Origin: Epiperipatus broadwayi
Taxonomy: Eukaryota > Onychophora > Udeonychophora > Euonychophora > Peripatidae
Direction: 5' to 3'
DNA: 64,000 nucleotides
Assembly (NCBI GenBank): GCA_028023455.1
Contig: JAQFVV010000182.1
Coordinates: 2,416,001 to 2,480,000 of the forward strand
Positions 1-13,019 of the stretch are shown here, piece by piece; the stretch's first letter is position 1, and each line of letters opens with the position of its first letter. Made by a program: the position numbers and the translations under genes. A model generated the notes under the pieces. It saw only the letters and a list, made by a program, of their open reading frames with translations, was not told where the DNA came from and ran no database searches.

Positions 1-1208
1 TATAATTATTCACATTTCTGTATGTTAAAATGTCATATACATTATACACTATTTATTCTCAATTCTGTATGAAATATAAAGCCAAAAAACTTAGCAATTT
101 TATGGTAATTGTTTGATTTAAGTTCTGAATACAGTATAATCAAATAACAATCTACACTATTTTTAAAACATGATGAATTAAAAAGTCACTGATAGCAAAA
201 AAGAATTCCATCTTGAGCAATTTTTATTGCAACATTACAAGCAAATGGAAAATTTTGCTAATGTGGATTAATCAAAAGCAAATGGTAGGTAATTGTATCA
301 ATCAGGCAATCATTTATGAAAATATGAAGCAAATGTTTGAAAATTATTTTTCTAAGTTTTTTAGTATTGAGTTTTTTTTCTTTAATTAAACTAGTTTGTC
401 ACAAAATATAATGGATTCAGGAAATGAAATGGATTGCGTAACATTTTAAAGCCACAATAAGGCTGCTTTAGAACCACTGCTGAATATTATTTGCAAGAAA
501 GTGAGAATTTTGAAATCAATGATTTGTGAATTTTTATTAAGATATATAAATTTGTATATATTTTAATTTTATGCTTTTAAAAGATGAATCTTAGTGCTTC
601 CAAAACCCTTAACTATACAATATGTACAGCATTTAATTTAATACATATTTGTACAATTATATTTTTAATTTCTTGTGCTAAATAGTTGATTTGAATGGTA
701 ACTTTGATTTATTACATTTGAAATGGATTATCTGAAATTATATCTAAAGGATTATATAGTGAATGGCTTTCTGGGACCACTTAATTCCTTATACAGATTC
801 CACTTTAAGTAATGAATTATTTTATTTTTTATTAAATTAATTTTTTTAATAAAAAAACCGTAATAAAATTAAAGTTTTCTTAATACATTAATTTTTAAAA
901 CATTTTCCATTTTACTAGTATTATTACAGATTTATATTTGAGCGACTGCATTTTTGAAAATTTATCAAATCCTAACTCACCTTCTGAAGCCAGATTTTTT
1001 AAAGACTAATGCTAGTCCATTTGTACTTTGAATAGTTTTTATTTTATTTCTTTAATCATATCAAAGTATGTAAACTTTTTCCAAAAAATAACTATCGAAA
1101 AAAAATTTTCAAAATTATGACATATTCTTAAAATTCGTGGAAAGAAATATCAGTTTTACCAATAATTTTTTGTCAGAACATCTAATAGAAATGTGTATAA
1201 ACTTTTAC

Positions 1209-1252
<44 letters not shown>

Positions 1253-1570
1253 AAATGGCCTCATGGATAATGTTGACTTATTTATCTGCCATGGCTCACA
1301 ACTTAGGGATACAAAATTTTTTCAAGGTTCTAGTAGTCTTTGGATTTTTTTAAAAAGATAGTCAACCTGTATAATCAAACTGTTAATTGTCTAATTATTG
1401 ATTAGAAATTAGCATTTAGTTATTCTTTGCTAGAGGACAAAACAATGATATATTTTCATCTTTAAACTTTTATCTAGTCTAGAAAAAGTTTTCTTCAGTC
1501 AATAATTAAAAAACAACTTTCATGAGATCATTGGTAATAAACTATCAAAAATAAATTGAAAAATACAAAC
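1..1570. other. AT-rich non-coding stretch
   Basis: No open frame with a recognisable domain, no terminal repeats and no structured RNA could be supported. The sequence is mostly A/T with short homopolymers. The one notable local feature is the microsatellite at 1208..1250. Confidence 0.6.
1208..1250. repeat. compound (TA)(TG)(TA) microsatellite
   Basis: About 43 bases of alternating purine/pyrimidine: a TA block, a TG block of roughly ten units, then a TA block. A short open frame (1137..1361) runs through it but is cysteine/valine/tyrosine repeat translation, not a gene. Confidence 0.95.
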
Positions 1571-1763
1571 ATTATCTAATATAAACCATTAAGCATCACA
1601 TGATCACATTTCCTATACTAGCACATTAATTGTTGATAAACAGAGCAAAACTCTCCATACAGTATTGCCACCTGTGCACAAGCCTTCTGGCATCCATTGA
1701 TTACTCTGTTTAGCACAGGTGGCAATAATGTATGGAGAGTTTTGCTCTGATTATCTAATATAA
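1571..1763. mobile_element. fold-back insertion 1 with 14 bp target duplication
   Basis: The 14 bp sequence ATTATCTAATATAA occurs exactly at 1571..1584 and 1750..1763. Between the copies lies 165 bp. The right part (1641..1749) is a hairpin: arms 1641..1677 and 1713..1749 are near-identical inverted copies of 37 bp with a 35 bp loop, and pairing continues weakly outside. The left part (1585..1640) is unpaired. An arm abuts the right duplicate and the tail abuts the left one. A 14 bp duplication suits LINE-type target-primed insertion better than a DNA transposon. No coding capacity. Confidence 0.75.
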
Positions 1764-4700
1764 TTTATGCATCTTTTTTTTTTTTAATATTTAATATCTT
1801 CATAAAATAAAATTGTAAAGTAACATGATTTTTTCTTATAAACAACATCATTATTGCAAAACAAAACAAAAAAAAAGATTTATTCATTATGTAATTAAAA
1901 TTTTTTTTTATTCATTTACAGTAATAAATAAACTTGTCACAAATAAATTGAAAATGTGTATTATACATTGCATTAATTCAAGTTTGTCAAACTGGTGCCT
2001 ATGGCCTCATGCAATCCACAAAAGTTTTTTTTGTCTTATGGTATCTTAAAGAAAATTAGTAAAAGTAGGATAGTTGCATTTTATAATAAAATAAAAATTT
2101 AAATTTAGCATGCAACATCTATAATTAAAATATGAATGCAATGATTGTTATAATGCAATTGCATGCTTTCATTATTAATTTATAGTGCCAGTGAATAATG
2201 TACGGAAAAAATGGAATTTTATTGGTTAGCTGCTATTCATATGACCAAAGTGATCATAGAGATTGATAATTGTCTGTTTCAATCAATCAGTGATCCCTGA
2301 AAGATTATGTCAGTACACTAAACACAACCTAATAACACAAGCAATGTAATTTAGTTGTGTGGGAATGCCATCTTCTATTATTTTTTTAATTAATAACAGA
2401 ATCATTTAGTGTCTTTAATTCTAATCCATAAGTTTAGTTTTGATAATATAAGTAATACATTTTTATAAAACAGTTGTGAGAAAATTCCAAGAAAAATGTA
2501 AATTGAATAATTTTTACCTTATAATAAAAAACAAAATGGTGTGCATAATTTATAGCAAAACAGTTAGTGCCCCCTAATAATGTAATATAGAAAGACAGTA
2601 TAATGAAACTCGCAAGGAATGATATTTGGAGCATAAAATGAGAAAACTGAAAAAATATGAAGAATTCACTTCAAAATGAAAAACATGGAGTAGCAATAAA
2701 TCTACTGTTTTCCAAAATGATTTCAAAGAAAAATCTCAAGAAGCATATTTTAATAGTATACAATTATTTGTCAAAAATGTCTGCAAATAAAAAATGTTAC
2801 GGAAACGTGAATAATTTTCATGAATGATGAGTAACAGAACATTACACAGATTAAAATTAATTGATGTTAATCTTTCTGTCATAGTGGTTATATGCTCTTA
2901 ATTATTGCTTCTAAATTTTGTTTAACAATAAAGTTTTAAGTGTTGGAGAAAAAATAAAATAATACAATTAAATTATTTAAAATTTATTATTTTATAGATT
3001 TTATGAATCTAATAAAAATAAATTACAGTAAAAAATGGTCATAGTATTGTTTTATATATCTTATAATGACTTATTATAAATTAAATTGTCATTATTAATT
3101 TTCTAGTTTCTTTATATTCATTCTTCCATTTTTTTTTTTGATTTTAATTAGTGTAACCTTTTCTAGTAGAACATTTTTTTGCCTCCCACTTATGATACAA
3201 TTTTATGGAAAATGGCTTCCAGTTCAATTGGGCTTGATAATCCAGCATTAAATTTTTTAATCTAATTTTTATTTAATTAGACTGCATTTTCATAATTACT
3301 ATATATTTTTCCTATAAACAAAATGGCTTCCATATTAGATAAATTGTGACATTTCAGATCACGGTAAAAAAAAATATATATATATATTTTTTCTTATAGA
3401 TAATGGAAAATAAAATATAGATCAGATAATGTATAAAATGTACTAGAAATATATTAGAAAATATATACTATGTTAATTTAAATTTCCAGTTTTTACTTTG
3501 CTTTCATTTAATCTAATAAGTCTTTATTCAACAGGGTGATGGTTCTCAATATGATTTGATTGTAATTATTAACAAAAAAAATTTTACCCCAAAAAATGAA
3601 AGCAGAGCAACTGTATTCTACATATTAATAAAAACTTTTTTATGAACTATATTTATGGTCAGATTGCATTTATTCATTACCATTACTTCTTTTTGTAAAA
3701 ATCAGAAAAGTTTCTGGCATTTTATGAATCTGTTGGAATGAGGTAACAACCTTTTTATTGCAGAGAAATGTTATAATTGCTTAATATATGAGATTGTTAA
3801 TTTACAGATGTTTTGGTGAATCAATTATTCTCATAGTTTGAAATATAGATTTAACTTAAAATGTTTTTTTGTTGTTGTTGTTATATTTGATTCAATTTAC
3901 ACAATATTCTAAGCTATCTTTTTCAGAGTATCTATCTATCTTCACATCTTTGAAATTAAAGAACTTAAAATTTTTTCATTGAATGCCAATATTCTTCCAG
4001 AGTTGTTCATATTTACACTGTTAATATATTTAAGTTCAATTATTTTAAAAAATTTGATTTAACTACTTCTTTTGATTAAAATTCTGCAGAGATTTTTCAA
4101 TAGAGTGTAGTTTTTGATATCTGTTATATTTTATTCCAAACTCTCCTCGCATACATAGTATATCATGTATAAATAATAACTCAGATTTTGCAGGTATGCC
4201 TTGATTACAATATGTATTATTTACTGCATTGTAAGTATACACTATATTTCAACACACACACACATATATATATATAACAATGCTTTTTATGTGAATAGTA
4301 TGCATATATAAATTAAGATTATAGTACAAAAATATAACATTTTAAAGAAATGTAGTTATTAATAATAAATTGAGTGAGCACATTTATATTTATTGTAATT
4401 GTTCATTCTTTGACATTCTCTCAAAAAATAAAAATAATTAGAAACTTACAGTTCTGTATCTATATTTTTTATTTTTAAATAAAATAAATAGCAAAGTGTT
4501 AAAATTGAATCTTTTCATGGCATTGATGTATTAGAAAAATCCAGTTTTAATGCAATTAAACACTTATTCTGGATGATATACTTCAATAATTTTTTCCCTC
4601 TATGGAAAATAATAGTAATATTATGAGCAGCAGTCATGTTAACAGCAGTCATAGTATCCCCAGCTGTTTTAATGTTTTTAATATTGATTTCAGAATCTGT

Positions 4701-6039
4701 ACAATCAATCCTATTTACAGTTACTTATTTTAGCTTTTTTGGGGTAAATTATTTGTACAAACTAAGTTTTCTGATGAATTACAAGAATATTTAACTGACC
4801 CCCACCTTGTAACTTTTGCTTAAGAAAAATACTTTATGAATTTTAAAATTTCTAGCTTTACGCTTAGAAAACATTTTATTACCTACAATATTGTACTGTA
4901 TTATATTAGCTTTTGGAAGACAAAAATAAGTGAAAAATGAAATTGTGCTTTCAACATAATTTGAATGAATATTTATTATAAATGTGGTCATGTAACATTT
5001 AAATTGTAATATTTAAAATTTTCAAATTAAATTATGAAGGATTTTGAGATTGCAAGCAAGTAGTTGGTTGCAGATGGTTGTGGTTTCGCCTCCCGGTCGA
5101 TGCTATGACATGAAAAAAAAAAAACCGCTGTTGCTATATCATAAAATTTATTAAAATTATGAATTTGATGTTTTTATTTTTTTTTAATGACATTTTTTCC
5201 CAAATGGCATACAATTAAAATAGTATATATTTTGTACGCATCTTAGTTTTATTGTATATATATATATCGGGTACACGGAATGTGAAAATTTTGTAAAATC
5301 AGATTGTTGAGTGAAAGCAAACTGTATTAAATTCAATGGGAAGCCTAATTTGATTATTTGTACTTTTCAAATTATTAAATATATTTTTCATAGGTTAGTG
5401 ATATTTAAAAGATATCATTTATGTGATAATGTGTATAGGTATAATGTTTCTTATGTTATGGCATTAAATTCAGAATATTCTGAGAAAGCTTTTATTTTTT
5501 GTTGAATAGTGTTATTATATTGGATACCGTTGAATGTTTGGTTGAAAATTAGTAGAAATGGTGATAGTCTTAATTCAAATTGTATGGTAGTATCAGCTTA
5601 TATAATTCTAATTGAATTTTTACACAACACAAAATGATTATAATGAATTTTCATATACGCAGAAAATTGATATAAAAATATTTGGATGTATCCATGTTTA
5701 AAAATAATGGTATTTTATTGAATATGTTTATGATTAGAAATCAGAATGCAAAAGATATTAATAATAGACAATTATATAAAGGTATAGATTGTTGGATAAG
5801 CTAAAGTAGATCCAAAGGTAAAATGATAGTTGCATTTTAAAATTAAGTCCTATTTTAAACGTATTAGCAAGTTATATTTATCATTTAGAAATAATTTCTA
5901 TTTATGCTAATTTGAATAGCTATTAAATGCTAAAATTGCCAATTTTCAAAACTTGTCATATATATTAAGCATTGAATTATTTAATATATTGTCCTGTGAA
6001 TAACAAGCAAGTCGGGTATATTGAAATGTGCCATTCTCT
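1764..6039. other. AT-rich non-coding stretch with microsatellites
   Basis: No gene could be supported. There are short TA and CA/TA runs near 3371..3391 and 4250..4278, a GTT run near 3870..3880, and many A or T runs. A slightly GC-richer patch at 5045..5115 ends in a run of A and is faintly tRNA-like (GGTTTCGCCTCC could be a decayed B box), but not strongly enough to call a SINE. Confidence 0.5.
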
Positions 6040-6047
6040 CTTTAGAA

Positions 6048-7404
6048 CAGGAGCGGCAAACCTTTTTCTGCCCGGGCTATTTGGATATTTATAATGTTAT
6101 TCGCGTGGCCATACAAAATTATTGACTTAAAAAATTAGCCTGCTATATTTGATCTAAAATTTAATTAATTTACCCCCTATAATGGGTAGGCAACCTTTTC
6201 AACTGAAAATCCAATTTCAACTTTTCCTTTTTAAACAAGGGCCATAATTTTTTTTGTGAATTATAAATAAATTAACATCACTATTATTAATGACTTCCAC
6301 ATTTAATTATTTTTTAACATATTTACATTCTCAGATTTTTTTAATCTCCTGGTAGATTAATTCTACAGCATACACTTCTATAAACTCCGCTTCAGAAAAT
6401 GATTTCAAATTTTTTTTTCCTTTTTTTTTTTTTTTTTAAAAAAAAAAAGTAAATGCAAACTAATAAAATGAAGTAAAATTATTCAAGTTTTATATTTTTG
6501 CTAGTATACATTAATCTGCCTGCAAAACTTGTTATAAAAACAAACAAAATATGCTCAGCTTCTTAGATTAATGCAAAAATCACTCAAACACAATGCTCTC
6601 GGATTAAATCTATAGTCGGATATACCTCAGAATATTAATAATAATCAATAAAGCAAGTCATATATAGCATGACATTACTTTATAAAAACCTTGTATTTAC
6701 AAAGATGCAATATAGAGAGCGTACCAATAGCTCAAATAAGCTCTTACTAATAAGTGCGGTAAGAGAAAATATTTAAAATCTCTGTCTGGAATATTCTTAT
6801 CTCCAGACCAATTAGTTTCGAGCTTATGACTCACCTCATTGAGGAGCTAGAATATTCAGACACTAGATCTAAAATATCAACTCAAAAATCAGCATTTATT
6901 TATTATGTAATTATTGAGAAGAAACTTTGAAATTTTTAGACGTAAAAAAGTCTTTAACTTCAGCTATCTACCCCAAATAGCTATATGGGACTGAACCAAA
7001 TGCAATATAGAGAGCGTACCAATAGCTCAGACAAGCTCTTATTAATAAGTGTGGTAAGAGAAAATATTTAAAATATCTATCCAGAATATTCTTATCCCTA
7101 GACCAATTGTTTTCCAGCTTATGGCTCACTTTAGTGAGGAGCTAGAATATTCAGACACTAAATCTAAAATATCAACTCAAAACCCAGCAAATAGATAATT
7201 TTTTAGAATATGGCATAAAGGTCAGAGAGAGAGAAAAAATAAATATTTTACTTAATTATTCTTAATTCAATATTTTCTCTATGCTGTTTAAGTAAAAGTT
7301 TTATACTGAACCATTTTATAATCATTTTTAAAAATGTCCAAGAGCTATATTGAGAGCTTTTAAGGGTCAGTTGTGACCCCATGGCCTGAGGTTTCCATAC
7401 CTTG
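6048..7404. mobile_element. hAT-like non-autonomous element, decayed
   Basis: The left end CAGGAGCGGCAAACC (6048..6062) follows the hAT terminal pattern CAGGGGTCGGCAAACC. The right end, read on the minus strand from about 7404, is CAAGGTATGGAAACCTC. The flank on the left is ctttagaa, resembling the common hAT target consensus; the right flank gtttaaaa/tttaaaag is only similar, so the right boundary may be off by a base or more. No transposase is visible. The interior carries a local direct duplication (6705..7195). The family is inferred from the termini only. Confidence 0.5.
6705..7195. repeat. two direct copies of a ~190 bp repeat, period ~295 bp
   Basis: Copy 1 starts at 6705 and copy 2 at about 7000; both begin ATGCAATATAGAGAGCGTACC or nearly so and stay about 90% alike through AGAATATTCAGACACTA to the end near 6895 and 7190. 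The 100 bp between them (to 6999) is not duplicated inside the window, so a tandem satellite monomer of ~295 bp cannot be excluded. No coding signal. Confidence 0.85.
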
Positions 7405-7709
7405 TTTAAAAGAATAATAGAGCTTCATATACAATATATAGATTTAAAAACAGAAATTTAGTAACTAACAAGGAAGCTTAGAAATATCTGATGGATTAAA
7501 AGTACAAAGAAGGTATTGTCATTTACTGATTATGGTCACTTTGGATTTTTTCCCCCACATATTAAAAGTAATATTAGGCTTGAAAAATATAATTTAATTA
7601 AATTCCTGGATGACATGATAAATAGCCATATTTTTAACTTGTGGAGCGAATATTTTGATTTCGTTTTGAATAATGATACAAGAAGCCAATGAAAAGTTTT
7701 ATTGGTTTA

Positions 7710-7987
7710 GCTGTAACCAAAAGCTTTGCTTGCATTAGTAGAATAAAATAATGTAATGTAGTTGATAATTAAAATATATTTAAGTAATATTTACATGACA
7801 TAATACATGAGTTATCAATAGCAGTAGGTAAAAATGATTTTTGTGAAAATTTTATAAACAATATTGTAGATCATTTTTTAATTATTGTTGGTAACTCCTA
7901 TTATTTCGTGTAAATACTATTTAAATGTATTTTAATTATCAACTACATTACATTATTTTGTTCTACTATCAAAGCTGCATGTACAGC
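7710..7987. mobile_element. TA-flanked inverted-repeat MITE
   Basis: Long inverted repeats: 7736..7795 pairs with 7910..7968, and pairing continues outward through AGCTTTG to the ends GCTGTA and TACAGC. TA dinucleotides sit at 7708..7709 and 7988..7989, as expected of Tc1/mariner-type targets. The loop of about 115 bp holds no gene. Because TA is common here, the flank is weak evidence; the inverted repeat itself is clear. Confidence 0.65.
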
Positions 7988-8001
7988 TACTATATATATA
8001 A

Positions 8002-9125
8002 TCAAATATAAATATATTCTCTAAACTAAACTTAATATAATTAAAAGAGATTTGAACTCAAAACTTTTCAAACTGTCTACAGCTATACATTCCATCTTAT
8101 ACAACTGATACACACGACCATATACATGTGAAAGAGATAAACGATCTCCAATATATGTATTTCATGTTGAAACAGCACTCATTAGTTGGTCCAGATCACC
8201 ATCTTCCACAAATACAATCAGTTCTCAGTTTATATCAAGGTGGCAAATCTTCAAATTTTAATGGGAAAGCTTCAATCTTCTCCATCTTCCAGTGACTTCA
8301 GCCATCCGTATCAGTGAAAATCTGATGATGGATCATTCAAAGCCCTAGTTAATGTCAATACAATTGTCATACCCATGTTAACTTTAAGTCACTCTGAACC
8401 CTCACATACAGGACCTTAGTATGTCCATTTAGATATACAGAAGAGGGATGGACACAATACAGGCTGAATATGAAATATTCAAATATAAGAACATTCTCTA
8501 TACTAAATGTAATTAGAAGGAACTTGAACTTAAACTTTCAAGCTTCCTTAAACTATACGCAACTTTTTATACAACTAATAAACATGACTACATACATGTG
8601 AAAAAGATAAATGATCTCCAATATCCATATTTTGTGCTGAAGCAGCACTCATTAGCTAATTAGATCATTATCTCCCACATATATATAATCAGTGCTTGGT
8701 TTATATTAAAATAGCAAATCTTTAATGTATAGGTTTCAATCTCCATCCTCCAACTCTTTAGCCATTCATATCATTGAAAATCCGATGATGGAACACTCAA
8801 AGCCCTTGAGGATGCCAATACTATTGTCATACCCATGTTGATTTTAATCCACTCTGACCCTTCACATGTAGTACCTTAGTATGTCCATTTAGTTACACAG
8901 AAAAGGGCTGAGCAGAAGATTTGTTATCTTAATAGAAACTAAGCACTGATAGTATATGTATTAGAAGATGATGATCTGTACTAACTGATGAGTGCTGTTT
9001 CAACATGAAATACATATTTGGGAAATCATTTATTTTTTCCCCATGTATGTGGTCATGTGTATTAGTTGTATAAGGTGGAGTGTATACCTGTCGAAAGCTT
9101 GAAACTCCAAATTCAAGTCCCTTCT
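8002..9125. repeat. three copies of a ~477 bp dispersed repeat, the third inverted
   Basis: Copy A (about 8002..8476) and copy B (about 8479..8920) are direct, 477 bp apart and roughly 80% alike, sharing blocks such as GCAGCACTCATTAG, TTGTCATACCCATGTT and TTAGTATGTCCATTTAG. Copy C (about 8921..9125) is the inverse of the first half of the unit. No protein frame spans a copy. They could be the untranslated end of an unrecognised retroelement or a locally amplified repeat. TA run at 9126..9140. Confidence 0.8.
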
Positions 9126-9753
9126 ATATATATATATATACCAATAATAGTTATCTCTTTCCATTATCTTTTGCAGTCTTACTGATGTATAAGAAAAATA
9201 CTTTTTAAGGTCATCAACATCTTAGTCACATGGCTATTTAAGTTAATTGTTCCCAAATATTTATATTTCCTAATTAGATATTTTTCTAAGGGAAATTTTT
9301 ATTATTGAAAGTAAAGTTATTGGTCATTCTCTTGAAGTATAAACAGCCGTTTATTACAATATAAACTAATCTCAGATATCTGCACTTTACCAATATCCAT
9401 CTCAATTAAAGTTTTTACATCTTGCATTATCACTACACAATCTATTTCATCCTTTTGTCTTTTTTTTTTTTTTGAAGTTTATTATTTTTGTCTTATATGT
9501 TACTTATATAATCTTCTTATCTTTTCAGTGAGTGTATTTTTTCTTTTTTACTAATAACTTCTCATTTCTATTTTTATATTTCTTCATTCCTTTAACTCAT
9601 CTTTTCGTTTTCAAACTCTCTTCTTTCTCTTTAAATTAAATTAAACTGCTTTATGTAATGTCCTAATTCCGTCATTTGTACCCTGGGTGAATAATGTGCA
9701 ATATTGGTCTTCCTTGTTAGTGTCATTTTTGATTCTATATAAGTAAAACAATA
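9126..9753. other. AT-rich non-coding stretch
   Basis: Contains a TA microsatellite at 9126..9140 and T-rich runs near 9460..9475. No gene or terminal repeat seen. Confidence 0.6.
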
Positions 9754-12080
9754 TTAATAGATTACACCTAAAAGAATATATCACAAAGCATAAAATCCAA
9801 GATGAAATTGATCGGTTAAAAATACGAACTACTATGGCTAATGATTTAATTCCAGCTTCAGTTTACAAATTGTTAAATTATGCGCTAATACAACCAATGT
9901 GGAAATACTTCAATCAAATGTGCTGCAAAACAATAATATGACCATATGTAAATAATAGGGTAGTATTTAGCCTAAAAAAAAATCAATACAAACACCAACA
10001 ATTGAGGATTTGAGACATATATCAATAGAAGATATTGACTCTAAAATCCTTGCTAGAATATTGTTTAAAAGACTGCATTCACTTGTTGTCTCTAAAATAT
10101 CTTAGGCTTATCATGCTATAAAAGGCAAACATGCGGTTATTGCAGCCATAAAGATTCAGGAAGCAATAAAATATGCCAAAGAACTAACACAATATTATGC
10201 CATCGAAATTGATTTCAAATCAGCTTTTGACTAATGAATTGGACATATTTAATAGAAAATATTTGAAAAGCTTAATACCTGAACATAAATATTTAATAAA
10301 TGCAATTGAAAACTACATCAGAAATAGCAGAATATCAATTAAGAATTATATGAGGAGATTCAATTTCTTTATAATAAAAAAGGGCATACCACAGGGTTCT
10401 CCACTGGCTGCACTGCTTTTCGCTATTTATCTGGATCCTCTGGTGGAGGTGGAAATTGTGTTCATAGATGATATAATAAAAATTTTTTCAAGATAGTTGC
10501 AATATGCAAGTAGTGATGAACATTCTTGAAGGTTTCCAAAGAAAGACAGGCTCTGTTAGTCAATTATCAAAGTCAGCAGCATGGCAATTGGCCACTAGAA
10601 AAAAAATACCCTGGTACTTCCTAGTTTCCCATCAGTATATTTGGGAATACCACTATATCAGTCTAAAATCTCCATGAATAGTTATCCAAATAATTTAATT
10701 GCAGAAAAATTTAACTATTTCTCCTCATTGAAACTTTATGATGTCACAAGGACTAAAATATTTAATTTGATTATAACAAGAATATTGGGATACTATACTC
10801 CATGGGTAAATCTTTACAATAAAACGATAAGCAAAATTAATCGTATAGCAAAGAAATATATTTGGGGAAAGGCATCAAAGTTTAATATCAATTTCAATTT
10901 TGCCAATACCAATTTACGAGGGTGGCCTTAATCTAATTGATCTAAGAGACTGCATTACTTCTGTTAAAGCCAAAACATACATGAATGTAATTAAAAGTAG
11001 CTGCTTGGATCCACCAATGGTTGATATAAAAATCTACAGAGAAATAGGGAAGAAAAGAAGATCCTTCTTAACTGATTTGTTGATAGCTTTTCTGCAAGAT
11101 GACCTGGATGTAAGGAGCTTAGAAGGACTTAGATATAGGGACTTAAAAAAAAAAAGGGTCAAATGTCGAGAAGATGTCTGGCCTGGCATATCAATAAAGA
11201 GTATTTTGAGAGATTTACAATTAATGTGTGCCCCCAGTCATACATTAAATTCATATTCAGATTGGTAAATGGGATTTTTCCAACAACAACTTATCTGAAT
11301 AGAAGACTGCATATGAACTTAGAGTCTGTGTATATATTCTGTAGAGGTAGTGAAGAAACCTTACATTTATTTGAAGAATGCAGAGTCTTTTGACAATTTA
11401 GAAACCGAGTTTTTCATACTCCAATTTTAAATATTAAAAAATATAATGATAAAACATATTAAAAATTTCAACCTGCATAATGCTCTCCTATAGTGATACT
11501 CACACTAAAAACAATATGGTCAATAAAATTGCTCAATGATCTTCAATAATAAAAAGTATAACTGGATAAGGAATGGGATAAATATTTCAAGTCTCTAAAA
11601 TACCTGCCTAAGAAGAATATGGAAAAAAATTGCGGCGGTTCTTTGCCACCAGTATGCAAGATATGGAATTGAATCTTCAAAAATCCAAATATGCATTTAA
11701 GAAAAGCAATATGTGAATAGGCTTTAAATTAAAGTCCAGCACTACCGTTATTTTAAGGTTTATAGAGAGGGAATAGGCCATTACAAATGGAATACCGGCT
11801 ATCTATCTTAAGAAGAAATGTCTTTATTAAAAGGAGTTTCAAATCCTACATAACATTGCATCATTTATGGAGAGGAAGTCAAAAAAGGAGAAGGGTGGAG
11901 AAAGACAAAAAGGAAAGAAGAAGAAAAAGAGGGAAAAGAAGAAGAAAAGGCAGAAAAAGGTAAAGAAAACAGGAAGGGAAAAAGAACTTAACTTTATTTC
12001 TATTTTTGTATATAATGTATATAGATTGTGTGTGTTTTTAATAAAGACCTTACTTAAAATAAAAAAGTTAATAGATTACA
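9754..12080 (+). mobile_element. 5'-truncated L1/Tx1-like LINE with 13 bp target duplication
   Basis: TTAATAGATTACA occurs exactly at 9754..9766 and 12068..12080 and brackets a 2.3 kb insertion (9767..12067). The left end starts inside the reverse transcriptase region, so the copy is 5' truncated. The right end has an A/G-rich, lysine-coding stretch (11870..11985), then AATAAA at 12040..12045 and an A-rich terminus. Such a duplication and an abrupt 5' start are hallmarks of target-primed reverse transcription. Coding remnants are described separately. Confidence 0.85.
9790..11395 (+). pseudogene. LINE reverse transcriptase with C-terminal zinc knuckle, broken
   Basis: Several frames together give an ordered reverse transcriptase. 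Around 10010..10090 there is LRHIS then KILARILFKRL. At about 10195 comes the catalytic aspartate block YAIEIDFKSAFD, directly followed by a stop. GIPQGSPLAALLFAIYLDPL lies at 10383..10442. FIDDIIKIF near 10460 replaces the usual F-x-DD box; the two aspartates survive. A C-terminal thumb-like part (10641..11270) leads to a zf-RVT-like segment at about 11270..11393 (IFPTTTYLNRRLHMN, then C-RGSEETLHLFEEC). Stops and frameshifts make it inactive. L1/Tx1 clade is my best placement. Confidence 0.8.
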
Positions 12081-13019
12081 TATTTATATGGTGTTTAATT
12101 GAAATGATTATTTGAAGGCAATGTTGTTTTAAAATAATACTTAAATAAATGGTTTATACATTCTATTGGTGAATGTTATTTTTAAAAGAATGGGTGGAGG
12201 TGGGGGTTTAAAGGTAATAATTATTTGAGTAGTTTAAATTTTAATATTCTTTATGAAATGTATCACATATTTATCATTTGTATGTAGAATGGTGAACAAT
12301 AATTCCAACCCATTTTCAAACTTTTATCACTTGACATTGTATTGTAAATGACAATTTTCATTATTCAGATGTGTATCAGATGGCAAGATTGTTTTAAAAA
12401 TAATACTTTTAAATAAATATTTTAAACATTCTATAGAACAATTATTATTTTAAAAAATAAAATGATTTTAATTTTTTTTTAAAAAGACAATAGTTATTTG
12501 AATATTTTTATGAAATAGATCAATTAATTAACTGTCATTTACTTACTTTTTAAAATTTAGTTTAATATTTGAGAAATATATTTAAACTAGAATTCTAAAA
12601 ATTATTCAAATTCAGTAGTATAATGAAATTTAATTAAATTAAAATATATTTACAGATTAAATTAATTCTCTCCATTTTTGTAGTATGTTTTTGAATATGC
12701 AGGCTACAGCATACTTTGCATCTAAAAAATTTTCTAATCTTTTAATCAGTGCTGCTATTTTTTATGACATCATTAGAAAATGGTTACAATTCCAACACAT
12801 TTTTATTATTGCAAATTACCAAAGTTTTTAAAACATTTAAGTACCATAAAGCAAAAATTCATATTCTATAACATTCTCCACAAAAAAAGAAAAGGAAAAA
12901 AAAAAAGAAAATTATGTAAGATTCTTCAAGATTAATGCAGTATATGATGATGTTTAGAAAGTAACTAGCGAATAAACTTTAAATTTATACAGTAATATGT
13001 ATGCAATAATATATTGTCC
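12081..13019. other. AT-rich non-coding stretch
   Basis: A loosely repeated motif (aataatacttaaataaat ... acattctat) recurs near 12135..12165 and 12400..12435, suggesting a small decayed duplication. Nothing else is supportable. Confidence 0.5.

Noticed and set aside
1137-1361. 74-codon frame
   Set aside because: It runs through a TA/TG microsatellite; its CVCVCV and YIY residues are repeat translation.
5045-5115. Possible tRNA-headed SINE
   Set aside because: Only a weak B-box-like stretch and a run of A; no A box and no match to the S1/S2 family.
11867-12115. 82-codon lysine-rich frame (MERKSKKEKGGERQKG...)
   Set aside because: It is translation of the purine-rich 3' part of the LINE, inside the 13 bp target duplication, not a separate gene.
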